NCBI GenBank assembly: GCA_036417435.1
Contig: CM070910.1
Coordinates: 83,436,784-83,500,783 of the forward strand
Direction of reading: 5' to 3'
From: Inia geoffrensis
Taxonomy: Eukaryota; Chordata; Mammalia; Artiodactyla; Iniidae
DNA: 64,000 nucleotides
Position 1 is the stretch's first letter, and every line of letters begins with the position of its first letter. A program made the translations under genes and the position numbers. A model generated the notes under the pieces. That model saw nothing but the letters and a program-made list of their open reading frames with translations. It was not told where the DNA came from and searched no databases. Below are positions 63,111 to 64,000 of this stretch, piece by piece.

Positions 63111-64000
63111 GTGACCCTCTTCCGAGGCCTTACCCTCACCCGTGCCCTAATCGTAATCAGTACACTAACACTAACAAGTGACTTCACACGTATGCTAAAC
63201 CTTAAGCGTTGTGGTGCCCTAAACTGTGCCCTAATATCTCCCCATTCCCTAACCCTAACCCTAACCCGAATTCTATCCCTGACCCTCACCCGAAACCTTA
63301 CCCTCACACGTGCCCTAATCTTAACAAGGACACCAACACTAACTCGTGCCCTCACACGTACTCTAACCCTTAATCGTTGTCGTACCCTAAACTGTACCCT
63401 AATCCCTCCCCATTCCTTAACCCTAACCCTAACCCCATCCCTAAACCTGACCCACTTCCGATGCCCTACCCTAACCAATGCCCTAATCTTAACCAGTACA
63501 CAAACACTAACTCATGCCCTCAAATGTACGCTAACCCTTAAGCATTGTCGTACCCTATCCTGTAACCTAATCCCTCCCCATTCCCTAACACTAACACTTA
63601 GCGAAACCCTGAACGTGACCCTTTTCCGAGGCCTTACCCTCATCGGTGCCATTGTCTTAACCAGTACACCAACACTAACTCGTGCCCTCAAACTTACGCT
63701 AACCCTTAAGCATTGTCGTACCCTAACCTGTACCCTAATCCCTCTCCATTCCCTACCACTAACCCTAACCCGAATCCTAACAGTGACCCTCACCCGAAGC
63801 CTTACCCTCACCCGTGCCCTAATCTTAACCAGGACAGCAAGACTAACTCGTAGCCTCAAACGTACGCTAACACTAAACCACAGCGGTACCCTAACCTGTA
63901 CCCTAATCCCTCTCCATTCCCTAACCCTAACCCTAACCTGAAACCTAACCATGACACTCACCTGAAACTTTACCCTCACCCGTGTCCTAATTTTAACCAG
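63111..64000 (+). repeat. Trailing partial HOR unit: A B/D E F G (H)
   Basis: Monomers start at 63111, 63279, 63447, 63615, 63783 and 63951. The window ends 50 bases into H. Resembles the unit 16 type but has several private changes (AACAAGTGACTTC in A). Confidence 0.86.

Larger units (their letters stand above)
1..64000 (+). repeat. Telomere-derived 168 bp satellite array, entire window
   Basis: A conserved block, CATTCCCTAACCCTAACC, recurs at 111, 279, 447 and 615, exactly 168 bp apart, and this spacing continues to the end of the window with small exceptions listed in other entries. The monomer splits into 28 hexamers in one phase, most of them one or two changes from CCCTAA. All monomers lie in the same direction, with CCCTAA on the plus strand. 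The plus strand is strikingly poor in G. I see no stretch of 300 bases or more that is not this repeat, no poly(A)-tailed or LTR-bounded element, no inverted copy and no unique sequence. The TTAGGG type is shared by vertebrates and many other eukaryotes, so the host cannot be named. Placement in a subtelomere is inference. Confidence 0.98.

Noticed and set aside
1..64000. CRISPR array
   Set aside because: Repeats are directly adjacent with no unique spacers, and the unit is 168 bp, not 20-50 bp.
1..64000. Primate alpha satellite, suggested by the 168-171 bp period and higher-order repeats
   Set aside because: The sequence is C-rich telomeric hexamers, not AT-rich alpha satellite. I found no CENP-B box (the reverse pattern CCCGNNTNNNNCGAA was looked for by eye and not seen).
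1..64000. tRNA, rRNA, promoter or terminator signals
   Set aside because: No stretch departs from the satellite pattern. CGTACG, CTTAAG and GGTACC palindromes recur because they are part of the monomer, not as isolated sites.

Overview
The whole 64 kb window is one uninterrupted satellite array. I find no gene, RNA gene, transposon, CRISPR array or unique-sequence island in it. The unit is a 168 bp monomer in head-to-tail order, always in the same orientation. It is built from the telomeric hexamer CCCTAA (G-strand TTAGGG on the minus strand). The monomer divides exactly into 28 hexamers. By hand, about 16 of the 28 differ from CCCTAA by no more than one base, and the hexamer phase is kept through the monomer and across monomer borders. 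It therefore looks like an old telomeric tract that decayed by point mutation and was then amplified as a 168 bp unit. Perfect runs never exceed about five CCCTAA copies, so this is not a functional chromosome terminus.

Organism: TTAGGG-type telomeric sequence points to a eukaryote with that telomere (vertebrates, many marine invertebrates, many fungi, some protists). The likely location is a subtelomere or another heterochromatic block. A long satellite with higher-order structure is more typical of an animal genome, but the species cannot be read from this sequence. If the orientation follows the usual rule (CCCTAA strand reads inward from a left end), the nearest telomere would be to the left of base 1.

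Layout: eight monomer types, here named A to H, recur in the order A-B-C-D-E-F-G-H and form a 1,344 bp higher-order repeat (HOR). I could tile the window monomer by monomer (about 380 monomers) into a partial leading unit and 49 units that start with an A-type monomer. Intact 8-mers start at 22236, 23580, 37429, 39781, 49177, 57235, 60423 and 61767, with slightly chimeric 8-mers at 12403 and 53375. The others are shortened (4 to 7 monomers) or lengthened (9 to 16 monomers) derivatives. Most contain chimeric monomers made by in-register exchange between different types.

Regional structure: diagnostic variants fall in blocks. About 1-17.7 kb carries ADEFGH units and a paired 1 bp deletion in neighbouring E and F monomers. 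About 17.8-41 kb carries a 54 bp (nine-hexamer) internal expansion, a B/D chimera and an extra C monomer between F and G. About 41-60 kb carries D/E and F/G chimeras and a 167 bp H. About 60-64 kb returns to canonical 8-mers. On top of this lie multi-kilobase near-identical duplications at spacings of 2,855 to 14,635 bp.

The many long open reading frames, which translate as Leu-Thr, Pro-Asn or Arg-Val repeats, follow from a 6 bp motif inside a 168 bp period (both multiples of three). I do not annotate them as genes.
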